From Dysosmobacter sp. Marseille-Q4140 (GTDB taxonomy: Bacteria; Bacillota; Clostridia; Oscillospirales; Oscillospiraceae), in assembly GCA_018228705.1 (NCBI GenBank), contig CP073694.1, positions 1,798,001 through 1,862,000 of the forward strand: a stretch of DNA of 64,000 bases, written 5' to 3'. Both the position numbers and the translations under genes were made by a program. Under the pieces are notes generated by a model, which saw only the letters and a list, made by a program, of their open reading frames with translations, searched no databases and was not told where the DNA came from. This document shows, one piece after another, positions 40,008 to 51,092 of this stretch (the stretch's first letter is position 1; the number at the start of each line of letters is the position of its first letter).

Positions 40008-40084
40008 AGGGCTGTTCCTCCTGTCTTTTGATGGCCTCAGGATATCAGATCCGGCCCTGCCGCCGCCAGCGATGAAAGCTGGAA

Positions 40085-40109
40085 CTTCCGCAACCAGCGG
40101 TTGCGGAAG
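40085..40109 (-). terminator. Hairpin after the HAD gene
   Basis: A perfect 11-bp stem (CTTCCGCAACC and complement), 14 bases downstream of the HAD stop. The U-tract is weak. Confidence 0.5.
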
Positions 40110-40122
40110 CCATGTTTCTGCT

Positions 40123-40968
40123 TTATATGTACTTCTTTGCCAAACGCTCCACCACATCCGCCAGGGCGCCCTCCCGGGCGTCGCAGACCACCGTGGCCCC
40201 GCACTGCCGCACAGCCTCCACGCAGTTGGCCGGGGCGAAGCCCTCCGCCGCGGCGGTGAGCATGGGGATGTCGTTGGCCTCGTCGCCCACGCAGTAGACA
40301 TGGTCCATGCCGATGCCCAGCCGCTCCGCCAGGCGCCGGATCATGCCGCCCTTGTTGGCGCCCTTGGCGGTCATCTCCAGCAGCACCTTGCCGGAAAAGA
40401 TCAGCTCGTAGTCCTTGTCCCAGCCCTCCGCCGTCAGCTGGTTCAGGACCCCCTGAAGCACGTCGTGCTCCGCCTCGAACAGCAGCTTTCCCAGGGGCAT
40501 GGGCACCTCCAGCAGGGACGGGGCCTCCGTCACGGCCACCTTGGTCAGGTGCTCGTGCTGACGGGTGATGGCGTTGGGACGCACGGCGTGGATGACATTG
40601 TCGATGTGGTAGGCCTCCACCGCCAGATCCGGAAAGCGGTCCAGGATGATCTGCCCCCGGCGGCGGGCGTCCTCGTCCAGCAGGGCGTAATCCAGGTATT
40701 CCCTCTTATCAAAATCATAGATGGCCGCGCCGTTGCACACCACCGACGGGGCGTTCATGGGCACGCCGCCGGCGTAGTTCACAAAGGCCGCCAGGGCCCG
40801 GCCCGTGGCCACGGTGAAGCGGCCGCCCTCGGCCATGAACCACTCCAGGGCCTCCCGGTTCCGCGCCGACAGCGGCGGCACCGGCGCCCCGCTGCGCAGG
40901 GCGTCCTCGGTGTAGATGAGGGTATTGTCAAAATCGCTGGCCAGCAGCACACCGTCAAATCTTCCCAT
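40123..40968 (-). CDS. HAD-IIB (Cof-type) phosphatase
   Basis: 281 residues. Motif I is ASDFDNTL (about 11-18), motif II TVATGR, motif III has K near GANKGGMIRRLAE, and motif IV is CVGDEANDIPML. The large cap insert between motifs II and III marks the Cof/YbjI-like class, which dephosphorylates sugar phosphates or cofactors such as FMN or PLP. The substrate is unknown. The second catalytic Asp of motif I is replaced by Asn (DFDNT), common in this class only at the following position, so it is worth noting. ATG 40968 follows AGGAGAAAAC. Confidence 0.9.
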   Translation of the reverse strand: MGRFDGVLLASDFDNTLIYTEDALRSGAPVPPLSARNREALEWFMAEGGRFTVATGRALAAFVNYAGGVPMNAPSVVCNGAAIYDFDKREYLDYALLDEDARRRGQIILDRFPDLAVEAYHIDNVIHAVRPNAITRQHEHLTKVAVTEAPSLLEVPMPLGKLLFEAEHDVLQGVLNQLTAEGWDKDYELIFSGKVLLEMTAKGANKGGMIRRLAERLGIGMDHVYCVGDEANDIPMLTAAAEGFAPANCVEAVRQCGATVVCDAREGALADVVERLAKKYI

Positions 40969-41013
40969 GGGTTTTCTCCTCTCTCGATCTCTCATCATCT
41001 TTTTAAAACGCCG

Positions 41014-41385
41014 TTATATAACGCCCTGTAAAACCATGGACGCAAACACCACAGCCATGGAGCTCATCTGGATGATGCCCAGCCGCCGCCAGGCCGCGAT
41101 CAGCTCCCGGGCCCCGGGACGATAGGGATAGCTGGGATCCACCCACAGCCGCCAGCTGCCGCCCCACGGGGCAAAGGAACGGGAATATGCCTCGGGATCT
41201 GTCTTTTTCCAGTGGCGGCGGAGTCTTTTCAGATAGACTGCTCCCACCGTCGCACACACCGCACCGTTGCCCAGAAACGCAATGGTCAGGATCCCATCCT
41301 GATGTACAACGTACAGCAGGAGCAGGCTCAGTACCGTACTTGCTCCAATTACCATATATGCCGTCAGAAAATCCTCTTTTTCCAT
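41014..41385 (-). CDS. Two-helix membrane protein of unknown function
   Basis: 123 residues. Helices lie near 8-28 and 31-50, then a charged cytoplasmic-type loop (LKRLRRHWKKTDPEAYSRSF), and a hydrophobic C-terminal segment, SSMAVVFASMVLQGVI. The ATG at 41385 follows GAGGGGG, which overlaps the tail of the ricT terminator. The long frame further upstream is the shadow of ricT and is not used. I know no family. Confidence 0.75.
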   Translation of the reverse strand: MEKEDFLTAYMVIGASTVLSLLLLYVVHQDGILTIAFLGNGAVCATVGAVYLKRLRRHWKKTDPEAYSRSFAPWGGSWRLWVDPSYPYRPGARELIAAWRRLGIIQMSSMAVVFASMVLQGVI

Positions 41386-41395
41386 ATTCCCCCTC

Positions 41396-41427
41396 AAAAA
41401 AACCGCCGCCCGCAAAGCGGACGGCGG
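41396..41427 (-). terminator. Terminator of the holB-ricT operon
   Basis: An 11-bp stem with an AAA loop (41403-41427) followed on the minus strand by TTTTTTT. Confidence 0.92.
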
Positions 41428-41437
41428 GGCGTCGTGT

Positions 41438-42724
41438 TCATTCGCTCTTGGGGGCCGCACCCTCTCCGCCGCCCTTGTTCCGGCGGCGGCCGCCCCGGTG
41501 ACGGGGACGGCGGCGCTTGGCCTCTCCGCTCTCGCCGCCCTCGGCGGCGCGGGCCTCTCCGCCCTTGGGCTGGGGGGCGGGCTGCTGGGCTTTGGGCGCC
41601 TTGGGGGGACGGGGCTTCTGGCCGCCCTTCTTCTCCTCCTGGGGCTTGGCCTCGGCCTTGGGTGCCGGCTGCTGGGCGGCGGTCTCCGCGCCGGATTTAT
41701 TCCGGCTGCGGCGGCCGCCCCGGTGCTTGCGGCGAGGCTTGCCGTCGCTGCTCTCCCGGCCCATCTTCTCACGGACGGGCGCGTCCTCCAGCTTGGTGTC
41801 CATATAGAAGGGCGTGGCCAGGATCGGAGTGTCGAATACCTCTTCCTCCTTCTCCTCCACATACCGGGCAGGCCGCTCCGGAATGGCGATGCCGTCCCGG
41901 CTGCCCTTGCCGTTGCGCAGGACACAGACCTCGCAGTTGTGATAGCACTTGAGCGGCTCGTTGGGGCCCGCGCTGTCCAGGGCCACCTTCATGGTCTCCC
42001 GCAGCAGGTCCACGCTCTTGACGTTGCCGGGACCGTCGGGGGTCTGAACGAAGGACTCCACCTTAGGCATCCGCTTGACGGCGTCCTCATAGGCGTTCTG
42101 CTCGTATTTCAGGCAGCACATCAGCCGCCCGCAGGTGCCGGAGATCTTGGCGGGGTTCAGGCTGAGGTTCTGGGTCTTGGCCATCTTGATGGACACGGGC
42201 AGAAACCCGTCCAGGAACTGAGAGCAGCAGAAGGGCCGCCCGCAGATACCCAAGCCCCCAATCATCTTGGCCTCGTCCCGGACGCCGATCTGCCGCAGCT
42301 CGATCCGGGCCCGGAACACGCCGGCCAGGTCCCGGACCAGCTCCCGGAAGTCCACCCGCCCGTCGGCGGTGAAGTAAAAGACGATCTTATTGCCGTCAAA
42401 GCTGGCGGAGACGTTGACCAGCTTCATCTCCAGGCCGTGGTCCGCGATCTTCTTCTCGCAGATGTCAAAGGCCTCCCGCTCCTTCTTCTTGTTGTGCTCC
42501 ACGGTGCGGCGGTCGTTGTCCGTGGCCATCCGTACCACCGGGCTCAGGGGCTTGACGATGGCGGCGTCCTCCACCTCGTGGTTGCCCTCGGTGCAGGTGG
42601 CGAACTCCATGCCCGCGGCGGTCTCCACGATCACCTGGTCCCCCATCCGCACCTGGAGCCCTCTGGGGTCAAAATAATAATTCTTGCATCCGCCCCGAAA
42701 GCGGACGCTGATCACTTCTGTCAA
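41438..42724 (-). CDS. ricT: RicT/YaaT PSP1-domain protein with a long basic tail
   Basis: 428 residues. The PSP1 core (about 1-270) has the cysteine set of the iron-sulfur RicT proteins: CGRPFCCSQFL and CGRLMCCLKYEQ. RicT works with RicA and RicF in RNase Y targeting and in development in Bacillus. After about residue 280 comes a Lys/Pro/Ala/Gly-rich tail with two RGG-like clusters (RKHRGGRRSRNK near 328 and RHRGGRRRNKGG near the end), suggesting RNA binding; this tail is absent from the usual 270-280-residue form. The TTG start at 42724 overlaps the holB stop and follows GGAGGG. Confidence 0.92.
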   Translation of the reverse strand: MTEVISVRFRGGCKNYYFDPRGLQVRMGDQVIVETAAGMEFATCTEGNHEVEDAAIVKPLSPVVRMATDNDRRTVEHNKKKEREAFDICEKKIADHGLEMKLVNVSASFDGNKIVFYFTADGRVDFRELVRDLAGVFRARIELRQIGVRDEAKMIGGLGICGRPFCCSQFLDGFLPVSIKMAKTQNLSLNPAKISGTCGRLMCCLKYEQNAYEDAVKRMPKVESFVQTPDGPGNVKSVDLLRETMKVALDSAGPNEPLKCYHNCEVCVLRNGKGSRDGIAIPERPARYVEEKEEEVFDTPILATPFYMDTKLEDAPVREKMGRESSDGKPRRKHRGGRRSRNKSGAETAAQQPAPKAEAKPQEEKKGGQKPRPPKAPKAQQPAPQPKGGEARAAEGGESGEAKRRRPRHRGGRRRNKGGGEGAAPKSE

Positions 42725-43590
42725 AGGATACCCTCCAATTCCACTGCCAGGGCGCCCAGCACATGTCCGGCGCCCACGTTGTACGCGCAGTCTCCGCGAT
42801 ACTTCTGCAACAGTTCTATTGTGCCCATGATCTGGGCTTTTGTCAAGGTTTTCGCCGCCGAAAGGGCCGTTTTGCGGTCCTCTTCCGGGATCTGGCCGCC
42901 GTAGAGCAGCAGCAGGGCCGACGAGAGCACCGCCCGGCACCGCTCCAGCACCGCCGCCAGATCCTCCCGGCTGAGCTTGCGCCGCTCCAGCTCCACCGCT
43001 GCCTCGGCCGCGGCGCCCCGCCGGCGCTCCAGCAGGGCCTCCAGCAGCAGCGCCGCCCCTTCCTCCGCACCGGCAGCTGGAGCTGTTTCCGCCGTCTCCG
43101 CCGGACGGGTCATCAGCTCCACACACCGGGAGCGCAGGGTCTGGAGCACCTGCCCGGCGCTGTCGGCACAAAAGAGGAAGGCCGCATAGGGCGGCCCCTC
43201 CTCCACCACCTTGAGCAGAATGTTCTGGTCCGCCTCGGTCAAAAGGGCGCAGTCCGGGAAGAGATATACCTTCCGCTGCCCCTCGTTGGGGCGGATATAG
43301 GCGTCGGCGCGGATGGACCGGATCACCTCCACGGCGATATTCTTGTGCTCCGGATCCCGGACCGTGGTCACGTCCGGATGGATGTCCGCCAGGACCTTCC
43401 GGCAGGCGGGGCAGACCCCGCAGGGCTTGTCCGCCGCGCCCTGGCACTCCATGGCCGCCGCGGCGCAGCGGGCCGCGGAGCGCGCGCCGGAGCCGGTGAA
43501 CAGCAGGGCGTGGGACAGCGTTCCCCGGCGGGCGGCCTCCCGGATGCGGAGGACGGCGGGGTCTAACGGGGACAGATCAAAGGGATTCAT
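42721..43590 (-). CDS. holB: DNA polymerase III delta' subunit
   Basis: A 289-residue clamp-loader subunit. The AAA+ fold has a degenerate P-loop (FTGSGARSAARCA), as expected because delta' does not bind ATP, and a zinc module with CGVCPACRK and an upstream Cys near residue 49. NILLKVVEEGPPYAAFLF matches the conserved LLKxLEEPP motif with one change. It is co-transcribed with ricT, the common Firmicutes order. ATG 43590 follows GGGAGGAGG. Confidence 0.94.
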   Translation of the reverse strand: MNPFDLSPLDPAVLRIREAARRGTLSHALLFTGSGARSAARCAAAAMECQGAADKPCGVCPACRKVLADIHPDVTTVRDPEHKNIAVEVIRSIRADAYIRPNEGQRKVYLFPDCALLTEADQNILLKVVEEGPPYAAFLFCADSAGQVLQTLRSRCVELMTRPAETAETAPAAGAEEGAALLLEALLERRRGAAAEAAVELERRKLSREDLAAVLERCRAVLSSALLLLYGGQIPEEDRKTALSAAKTLTKAQIMGTIELLQKYRGDCAYNVGAGHVLGALAVELEGIL

Positions 43591-43801
43591 GGAACGGCGC
43601 CTCCTCCCGCCCCGCCATTTTCCGGGGCGTCTGCATCGTTTTTTTCATTTTAACACGGTTTTTCCCAAAAGAAAAGGCGATTCGAAGGCCCCGGCACTCT
43701 GCCCGCCCCGGCTGCGGCACCCGCTTCCTCTTTTGGCTGATTTTCACAAAATTTTGTGTATTCCTGCCAGTTTAAACGATTTTTCTTAGCTTATTTATGT
43801 A

Positions 43802-43830
43802 TTGTATTTTTTTTATCATTCTTCTATAAT
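43802..43830 (+). promoter_or_regulatory. Promoter of ppdK
   Basis: TTGTAT, 17 bp, TATAAT, in an AT-rich region that stands out from the surroundings. AAACGATT occurs upstream at 43774-43781 and inverted downstream at 43849-43856, flanking the promoter. The rest of 43591-43921 has no gene. Confidence 0.8.
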
Positions 43831-43921
43831 ATAAGAGTTCAATCAATTAATCGTTTACGTAAAGACGGGCGATCAGTGCACTGCCCTGGAGGCAGAGACA
43901 AAACGGAGGTAACAAGGGATT

Positions 43922-46552
<2,631 letters not shown>

Positions 46553-46573
46553 TCCCGGTTCTATCCGCAATCA

Positions 46574-46607
46574 AACAGGAGCCTGCCATTCGGGGCAGGC
46601 TCCTGTT
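46574..46607. terminator. Bidirectional terminator between ppdK and the crp-family gene
   Basis: A 14-bp stem (AACAGGAGCCTGCC and complement), with CCTATTTG on plus and TTTGATTG on minus. Confidence 0.8.
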
Positions 46608-46623
46608 CCTATTTGTCCCGGAC

Positions 46624-47274
46624 TCAGTCCAGAAAGTATCCCAGGGAAGAAAATACACCGGTCAGCCCCTGCGGATCCAGCACCTCGATCCGCCGGTAAT
46701 TCTGGGAGATGATCCCCTCCTTTCGGAGCTTTCCCAGGATTCTGCTGACGGAGACCCGGCTGACGCCGGTGATGGCTGCAATCTGCTCGTGGGTATACCC
46801 GATCACGGGACCGGTGCTGTCGCAGCAGGCGTAGAGAAAATAGGCCACCCGCTTGTCGGCATCCTGAAAATGGGAGCAGCAGATATAATCGGACAGCAGG
46901 GCGATCCGCTGTACGTAATGGGCGATCAGATCCTGCAAGGGCAGATCCTGTTCCTTCCACAGCCGGAGAAACCGTTCCGGAGGCAGAATATAGACCTCAG
47001 ACCGGGAAATCGTCGCCACGCTGACCATGACATGAGGGCTCATCATCAGCGCCTCATTTCCGATCAGGCTGTCCGGTCCCAGGTAAAACAGGGAGATCTC
47101 ATCCCCCGAGGGACTGAGGCAGAAGGTGCGGACCTTTCCTTTGGTCAGAAAAAACACCCGGTCCGCCCGGTTTCCCTTTTCCACCAGCAGCTCTCTGGGC
47201 CCCATACTTCGCTTGACACCGTGTTGTACGAAAAGGTCCCTTACCCGGGACGTAATCAGGCGTCTTTTCTGCAC
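46624..47274 (-). CDS. Crp/Fnr-family transcription regulator
   Basis: 216 residues. The cyclic-nucleotide-binding-like beta-barrel spans about 20-130 (RELLVEKGNRADRVFFLTKG and on), and the winged HTH is YTHEQIAAITGVSRVSVSRILGKL (about 166-189). There is no N-terminal Fe-S cysteine cluster, so it is not Fnr-like in sensing; CCSHF and CCDS cysteines occur mid-protein. It is divergent from the dehydrogenase/permease operon, with a matching palindrome between them. The GTG start at 47274 follows AGGAAGGG. Confidence 0.92.
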   Translation of the reverse strand: MQKRRLITSRVRDLFVQHGVKRSMGPRELLVEKGNRADRVFFLTKGKVRTFCLSPSGDEISLFYLGPDSLIGNEALMMSPHVMVSVATISRSEVYILPPERFLRLWKEQDLPLQDLIAHYVQRIALLSDYICCSHFQDADKRVAYFLYACCDSTGPVIGYTHEQIAAITGVSRVSVSRILGKLRKEGIISQNYRRIEVLDPQGLTGVFSSLGYFLD

Positions 47275-47355
47275 AAAAATTCATCCCTTCCTGCCAGCGA
47301 TCCTCGCATTATTGCCAAAAACCTTACCAGATTTTTGGCTGGAAAGCAAGTGGAA

Positions 47356-47375
47356 ATTGTATCATTTGTTACAAT
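47356..47375. promoter_or_regulatory. Crp/Fnr-type operator
   Basis: ATTGTA, eight bases, TACAAT: a 20-base palindrome between the divergent crp-family gene and the dehydrogenase. TACCAT at 47395-47400 would be the -10 of a class II promoter with the site centred at -41.5. Confidence 0.72.
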
Positions 47376-47467
47376 CTGCCGGATTTCTTTCCTCTACCAT
47401 GAAAAGAAAGCGGGCGGCACGCTCCGCGATTTTCGTATTTTAAATATCGGGAAAGGGGGAAACCCAC

Positions 47468-48517
47468 ATGAAAGAGACCATGTGCGGTATTGTCAAGGCG
47501 CTGAACGGCCCGGGAGGGCTGGTCTATCGCACGGACCTGCCGGTCCCCCAGATCGGCGACGACGAGGTCCTCATCAAGATCCACTGCACTGCCATCTGCG
47601 GCACGGATCTCCATATCATGGAGTGGGACGACTGGTCCCAGAAGCGCATCAAGGCTCCGGTGACCCTGGGCCATGAGACCGCCGGCGACATCGTGGCCGT
47701 GGGCAGCGCCGTCAAGGACCGCAAGGTGGGCGACCGTGTCTCCTGCGAGTCCCACATCCCCTGCGGAACCTGCTATTTCTGCCAGCATGACATGCCCCAC
47801 ATCTGCAAGAACGTGGAGCTGTTTGGCTGCACCCAGAACGGCGCCTATGCTGAATACGCCAAGATCCGCGCCGACTGCACCTTCCTGCTGGACGACAGCA
47901 TCTCCTATGAGGCCGCCTGCATGTTCGAGCCCATGGGCGCCGGCATCCACGGTGTGGAAGCGGCTCAGGTGGAGGGCAAGGTGGTCCTGGTCAGCGGATG
48001 CGGCCCCATCGGTCTGACCGCCATCAGCGGCTGCAAGACCTTCGGTGCCACCAAGGTCATCGCCTGCGACCTGATCGACGAAAAGCTGGAGATCGCCAGG
48101 GAGATGGGCGCCGACGAGGTATTCAACAGCGGCAAGTGCGATCTGGTGGCCGAGGTCAAGAAGCTCACCGGCGGCGCCGGCGCGGATGCGGCCATCGACA
48201 TCACCGGCGCGGCCGCCGCCATCAACACCGACCTCAAATGCCTCCGGGCCGCCGGACGCATGGTCTGCGTGGGCCTGCCCACCAAGCCGGTGACCCTGGT
48301 GGACATGGCCGACGACCTGATCTACCGGGAGATCGAGCTGACCGGCGTCTCCGGACGGAAGATCTGGGAGACCTGGGAGGACTTCGCCAAGGTCATGAAG
48401 AGCCCCTACTACAAGATGGACCGGGTCATCGGCGGCCGCTTCCCCATGAAGGAGTTCCAGACCGCCATCGATCAGATCCAAAGCGGCGTCCCCGGCAAGA
48501 TGATCCTGTACCCCTGA
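47468..48517 (+). CDS. Zinc-dependent dehydrogenase, L-threonine 3-dehydrogenase-like
   Basis: A 349-residue medium-chain dehydrogenase. The catalytic Zn ligands are in CGTDLHI and GHETAGDI, the structural Zn cysteines in CGTCYFCQHDMPHIC, and the NAD-binding loop is SGCGPIGLTA. The N-terminal TAICGTDLHIMEWDDWSQKRI stretch closely follows Tdh, but related polyol and sugar-acid dehydrogenases share it. Because the next gene is a KdgT-like permease, a sugar-acid or polyol substrate is as likely as threonine. The ATG follows AAAGGGGG. It is probably activated by the divergent Crp-like regulator. Confidence 0.9.
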   Translation: MKETMCGIVKALNGPGGLVYRTDLPVPQIGDDEVLIKIHCTAICGTDLHIMEWDDWSQKRIKAPVTLGHETAGDIVAVGSAVKDRKVGDRVSCESHIPCGTCYFCQHDMPHICKNVELFGCTQNGAYAEYAKIRADCTFLLDDSISYEAACMFEPMGAGIHGVEAAQVEGKVVLVSGCGPIGLTAISGCKTFGATKVIACDLIDEKLEIAREMGADEVFNSGKCDLVAEVKKLTGGAGADAAIDITGAAAAINTDLKCLRAAGRMVCVGLPTKPVTLVDMADDLIYREIELTGVSGRKIWETWEDFAKVMKSPYYKMDRVIGGRFPMKEFQTAIDQIQSGVPGKMILYP

Positions 48518-48564
48518 GCATCTGCACAGGCGGAAGATGACCAAGAGAAAAAGGAGGCATTTCC

Positions 48565-49518
48565 ATGCGAACGGTCCCCATCAAAAACTTTCTGGATAAA
48601 TTCCCCGGCGGCATCATTATCATCCCCCTGCTGATCGGCTGCCTGCTGAATACCTTCTGCCCGGCAGTGCTGCAGATCGGCAGCTTCACCACAGGACTGG
48701 CCACCGGCACCTCCAGCCTCATGGGCGCGCTGTTCATCTGCCTGGGCGCCCAGCTGAATGTCAAGTGCGCGCCCCAGGCCCTCAAAACCGGCTTCACCCT
48801 GCTGATCGCCAAGCTGCTGGCCGGCGTGCTGATCGGCCTGCTGGCAGCCAAGCTCTTCAATGACAGTCTGCTGGGCCTGAGCATGCTGGCCATCGTGGCC
48901 GCCGTCTCCAACTCCAACGGCGCCATGTACGCCACCCTCACCGGCCAGTACGGCACCGCCAGCGACCAGGGCGCCACCGCCATCATCTCCTTCAACGACG
49001 GCCCCTTCCTGACCATGATCGTCATGGGCGCCGCCGGCGCGGCCTCCATTCCCTACATGAGCCTGGTTGCCGCCCTGGCCCCCCTGGTGCTGGGTATCAT
49101 CCTGGGCAATCTGGATCCCAAGATGCGCGCCTGCCTGACCAACGGCATGGAGACCGTCATCCTGGTGCTGGCCTTTGCCGTGGGCTGCACTCTGAGCCTG
49201 CGCCAGGTGGTGGAGGGCGGTCTGTCCGGCATCCTGCTGGGCTTCCTGGCCCTGATCCCCGCCGGGTTCATCTGCATCGCGGCCGACCGGCTCACCGGCG
49301 GCAGCGGCATTGCCGGCGCGGCCATCTCCAGTGTGGCAGCCAACGCCATCGCCACGCCCGCCGCTCTGGCGGAGGTGGACCCGGCCCTGTCCGGCATTGC
49401 AGGCGTGGCGGCGGCCCAGATCGCGGCGGCCTCCATCGTCACCTGCCTGCTGACCCCCTTCCTGGCCGCCTGGGTCGCCAAGCAGAATGCCAAGCGGGCC
49501 CTGGCCAAAAAAGGCTGA
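48565..49518 (+). CDS. KdgT-family permease (2-keto-3-deoxygluconate type)
   Basis: A 317-residue membrane protein with about ten helices. MRTVPIKNFLDKFPGGIIIIPLLIG is the typical KdgT start; SNSNGAMYATLTGQYG and SFNDGPFLTMI are conserved family motifs. It should take up a 2-keto sugar acid with protons. It lies 47 bases after the dehydrogenase with its own AAAGGAGG site, in one operon. The other Entner-Doudoroff-type genes (kdgK, kdgA) are not nearby, so the true substrate is open. Confidence 0.92.
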   Translation: MRTVPIKNFLDKFPGGIIIIPLLIGCLLNTFCPAVLQIGSFTTGLATGTSSLMGALFICLGAQLNVKCAPQALKTGFTLLIAKLLAGVLIGLLAAKLFNDSLLGLSMLAIVAAVSNSNGAMYATLTGQYGTASDQGATAIISFNDGPFLTMIVMGAAGAASIPYMSLVAALAPLVLGIILGNLDPKMRACLTNGMETVILVLAFAVGCTLSLRQVVEGGLSGILLGFLALIPAGFICIAADRLTGGSGIAGAAISSVAANAIATPAALAEVDPALSGIAGVAAAQIAAASIVTCLLTPFLAAWVAKQNAKRALAKKG

Positions 49519-49541
49519 TGCACGCAATCCCTTTCCCTTCA

Positions 49542-49582
49542 GCGGACGCGCAGCGGGACCTTCGCTGCGCGTCCGCCCCCTT
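49542..49582 (+). terminator. Terminator of the dehydrogenase-permease operon
   Basis: A 14-bp stem (GCGGACGCGCAGCG and complement) followed by CCCCTTTAT. From here to 49697 only short GC stems are seen and no gene. Confidence 0.7.
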
Positions 49583-49697
49583 TATCGGGCGGCCGGAGAG
49601 CCGCTTTTCGCCGGGGCACTCCCCAAGAAGCCCCCGGATCTCCGCTCCGGATGCGCAGGCACGCCGGCAAAATGCGCCGCGGCCATCCCCAAAGCAA

Positions 49698-49740
49698 AAG
49701 GGACCGCCTCTTAAAAAGAGGCGGTCCCTTGTCATTTTTT
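49698..49740. terminator. Terminator of the aromatic-acid-exporter-like gene
   Basis: A 15-bp stem with an AAA loop (49698-49730). The plus strand continues GTCATTTTTTT, the minus strand TTGCTTTG. Confidence 0.8.
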
Positions 49741-49751
49741 TGCTTGAGCGG

Positions 49752-50300
49752 TCAGACATCATCCCGGATGCCCATGCGCAGATAAAAGCGGTGCATAAAC
49801 CCGAAGGTGAATCCGCCGGGCAGCATTCCGTTGACGAACAGTGCCGCCACCACGCCCACGCCGGTATCCAGAATACGGTTGAGCGCGTAGGAGACATAGC
49901 TGTCGATGGGGGTGTTGAACAGGATGATGCAAAGCACCACGCCGCCCGGCTGGACGCCGCCTACCCAGATCATCTGACAGGCCAAAATCAAAATGACCAC
50001 GCCCACAAAGGTCAGAGGAATCAAAAACCAGCGGCTGCCGCCATTGGGAAAGATCGCGGCGTAAATGGCAAAGAGGCCCATGCCGATGAAGCCGCCCACC
50101 AGGGTGCCGAAAAAGCGGTTGCCGCCGTGGAGCTTGCTGGTGCCGTAGTCACTGCCCATGCCGAAGATGGCACCAATGCAGGCGAAGGCCGGACTGCGGT
50201 CCAGAAAGTAATATACCAGGGCGCACAGCGTGGCTGCCAGAGCTGTTTTGATGTTTCGCAGCCCCACGCTGGGGAAATGGTACGGGCGTTTGAACAGCAT
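49752..50300 (-). CDS. Aromatic acid exporter family membrane protein (ArAE_1/FUSC-like)
   Basis: 182 residues with five predicted helices. The start VGLRNIKTALAATLCALVYYFLDRSPAFACIGAIFGM matches the N-terminal domain of PF06081 (YqjA/ArAE_1). The cytoplasmic C-terminal half of longer members is absent, so this is the short membrane-only form. ATG 50300 follows GGGAGGGATC. Confidence 0.87.
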   Translation of the reverse strand: MLFKRPYHFPSVGLRNIKTALAATLCALVYYFLDRSPAFACIGAIFGMGSDYGTSKLHGGNRFFGTLVGGFIGMGLFAIYAAIFPNGGSRWFLIPLTFVGVVILILACQMIWVGGVQPGGVVLCIILFNTPIDSYVSYALNRILDTGVGVVAALFVNGMLPGGFTFGFMHRFYLRMGIRDDV

Positions 50301-50338
50301 GGGATCCCTCCCGGAAAATATTGGAACACAGCGCCTCT

Positions 50339-50366
50339 ATTGTAGCATGTTCTCTGCATATTTCAA
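50339..50366 (-). promoter_or_regulatory. Promoter of the ArAE-like gene
   Basis: TTGAAA, 16 bp, TACAAT with a TGC extension. It is placed between the YoaK-like gene stop and the ArAE-like gene. Confidence 0.78.
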
Positions 50367-50409
50367 GGGGATTCCGCAAATTTATTCTTTTTTTGTATAA
50401 ATTTCCGGT

Positions 50410-51078
50410 TTACGCCGCATCCACCGCGCACATCAGCGCAAAGGCCGCCAGCTGGAACAGCGCCGCCGCCAGCACCGCCTGCTGCGGAAAGAGCGGCGCC
50501 ATCCGACAGCCCAGGGCCGCCCCCAGCAAAAAACAGAGGATGACCCCGAAGTAGCATCCGCTCCGCCGCAGCAGAGCCGGGTCGTGGTTCACAGCACCGT
50601 GGTACAGCGCCTCGGTGCCGCTGCGCAGGTTGCCGGTGCACATGGTGGATGCAAAGGGATAGCCCCGGACCTTTCGGAAGGCCTCCACCTGCAGCGCGCA
50701 GACAAAGGACACGGTCACGTTCACCACGCCGTTCCAGGGGCCCACAGGAATCAGGGCCGCGGCGCCCAGGGCCAGGATCTCCACGCCCAGCACCCAGTGA
50801 CGCCAGTGAAACCTGCCCTGGCCCCGGTAGCGGGTACGCACGCCCTCTGTCACCAGCACACCCAGGGCGAAGGCCAGAATGGGGGCAAGGTAGGCCGCCG
50901 CCTCCTGCCAGCGGCCCTCCGCCGCCCGCAGAGCCAGCAGCACCATGTTGCCGGTCTGGGCATTGGCGAACACGCCGCCGCGGCAGAGGTAGGTGTAAGC
51001 GTCCAGAAAGCCGCCGGCCAGCGCCAGCAGCGCCGCCACGGCAAAGGTGTCCGAGGGCTGACGCATGGTTTTTTCCAT
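50410..51078 (-). CDS. YoaK family membrane protein (DUF1275)
   Basis: 222 residues with six predicted helices. GGFLDAYTYLCRGGVFANAQTGNMVL near the N-terminus is the family signature, and STMCTGNLRSGTEALY is the second conserved motif. The function of the family is not established. ATG 51078 follows AAGGAGG. Its ribosome site lies directly after a hairpin that is one half of a 39-bp repeat (51093-51131). Confidence 0.9.
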   Translation of the reverse strand: MEKTMRQPSDTFAVAALLALAGGFLDAYTYLCRGGVFANAQTGNMVLLALRAAEGRWQEAAAYLAPILAFALGVLVTEGVRTRYRGQGRFHWRHWVLGVEILALGAAALIPVGPWNGVVNVTVSFVCALQVEAFRKVRGYPFASTMCTGNLRSGTEALYHGAVNHDPALLRRSGCYFGVILCFLLGAALGCRMAPLFPQQAVLAAALFQLAAFALMCAVDAA

Positions 51079-51092
51079 AGGGAACCTCCTTC

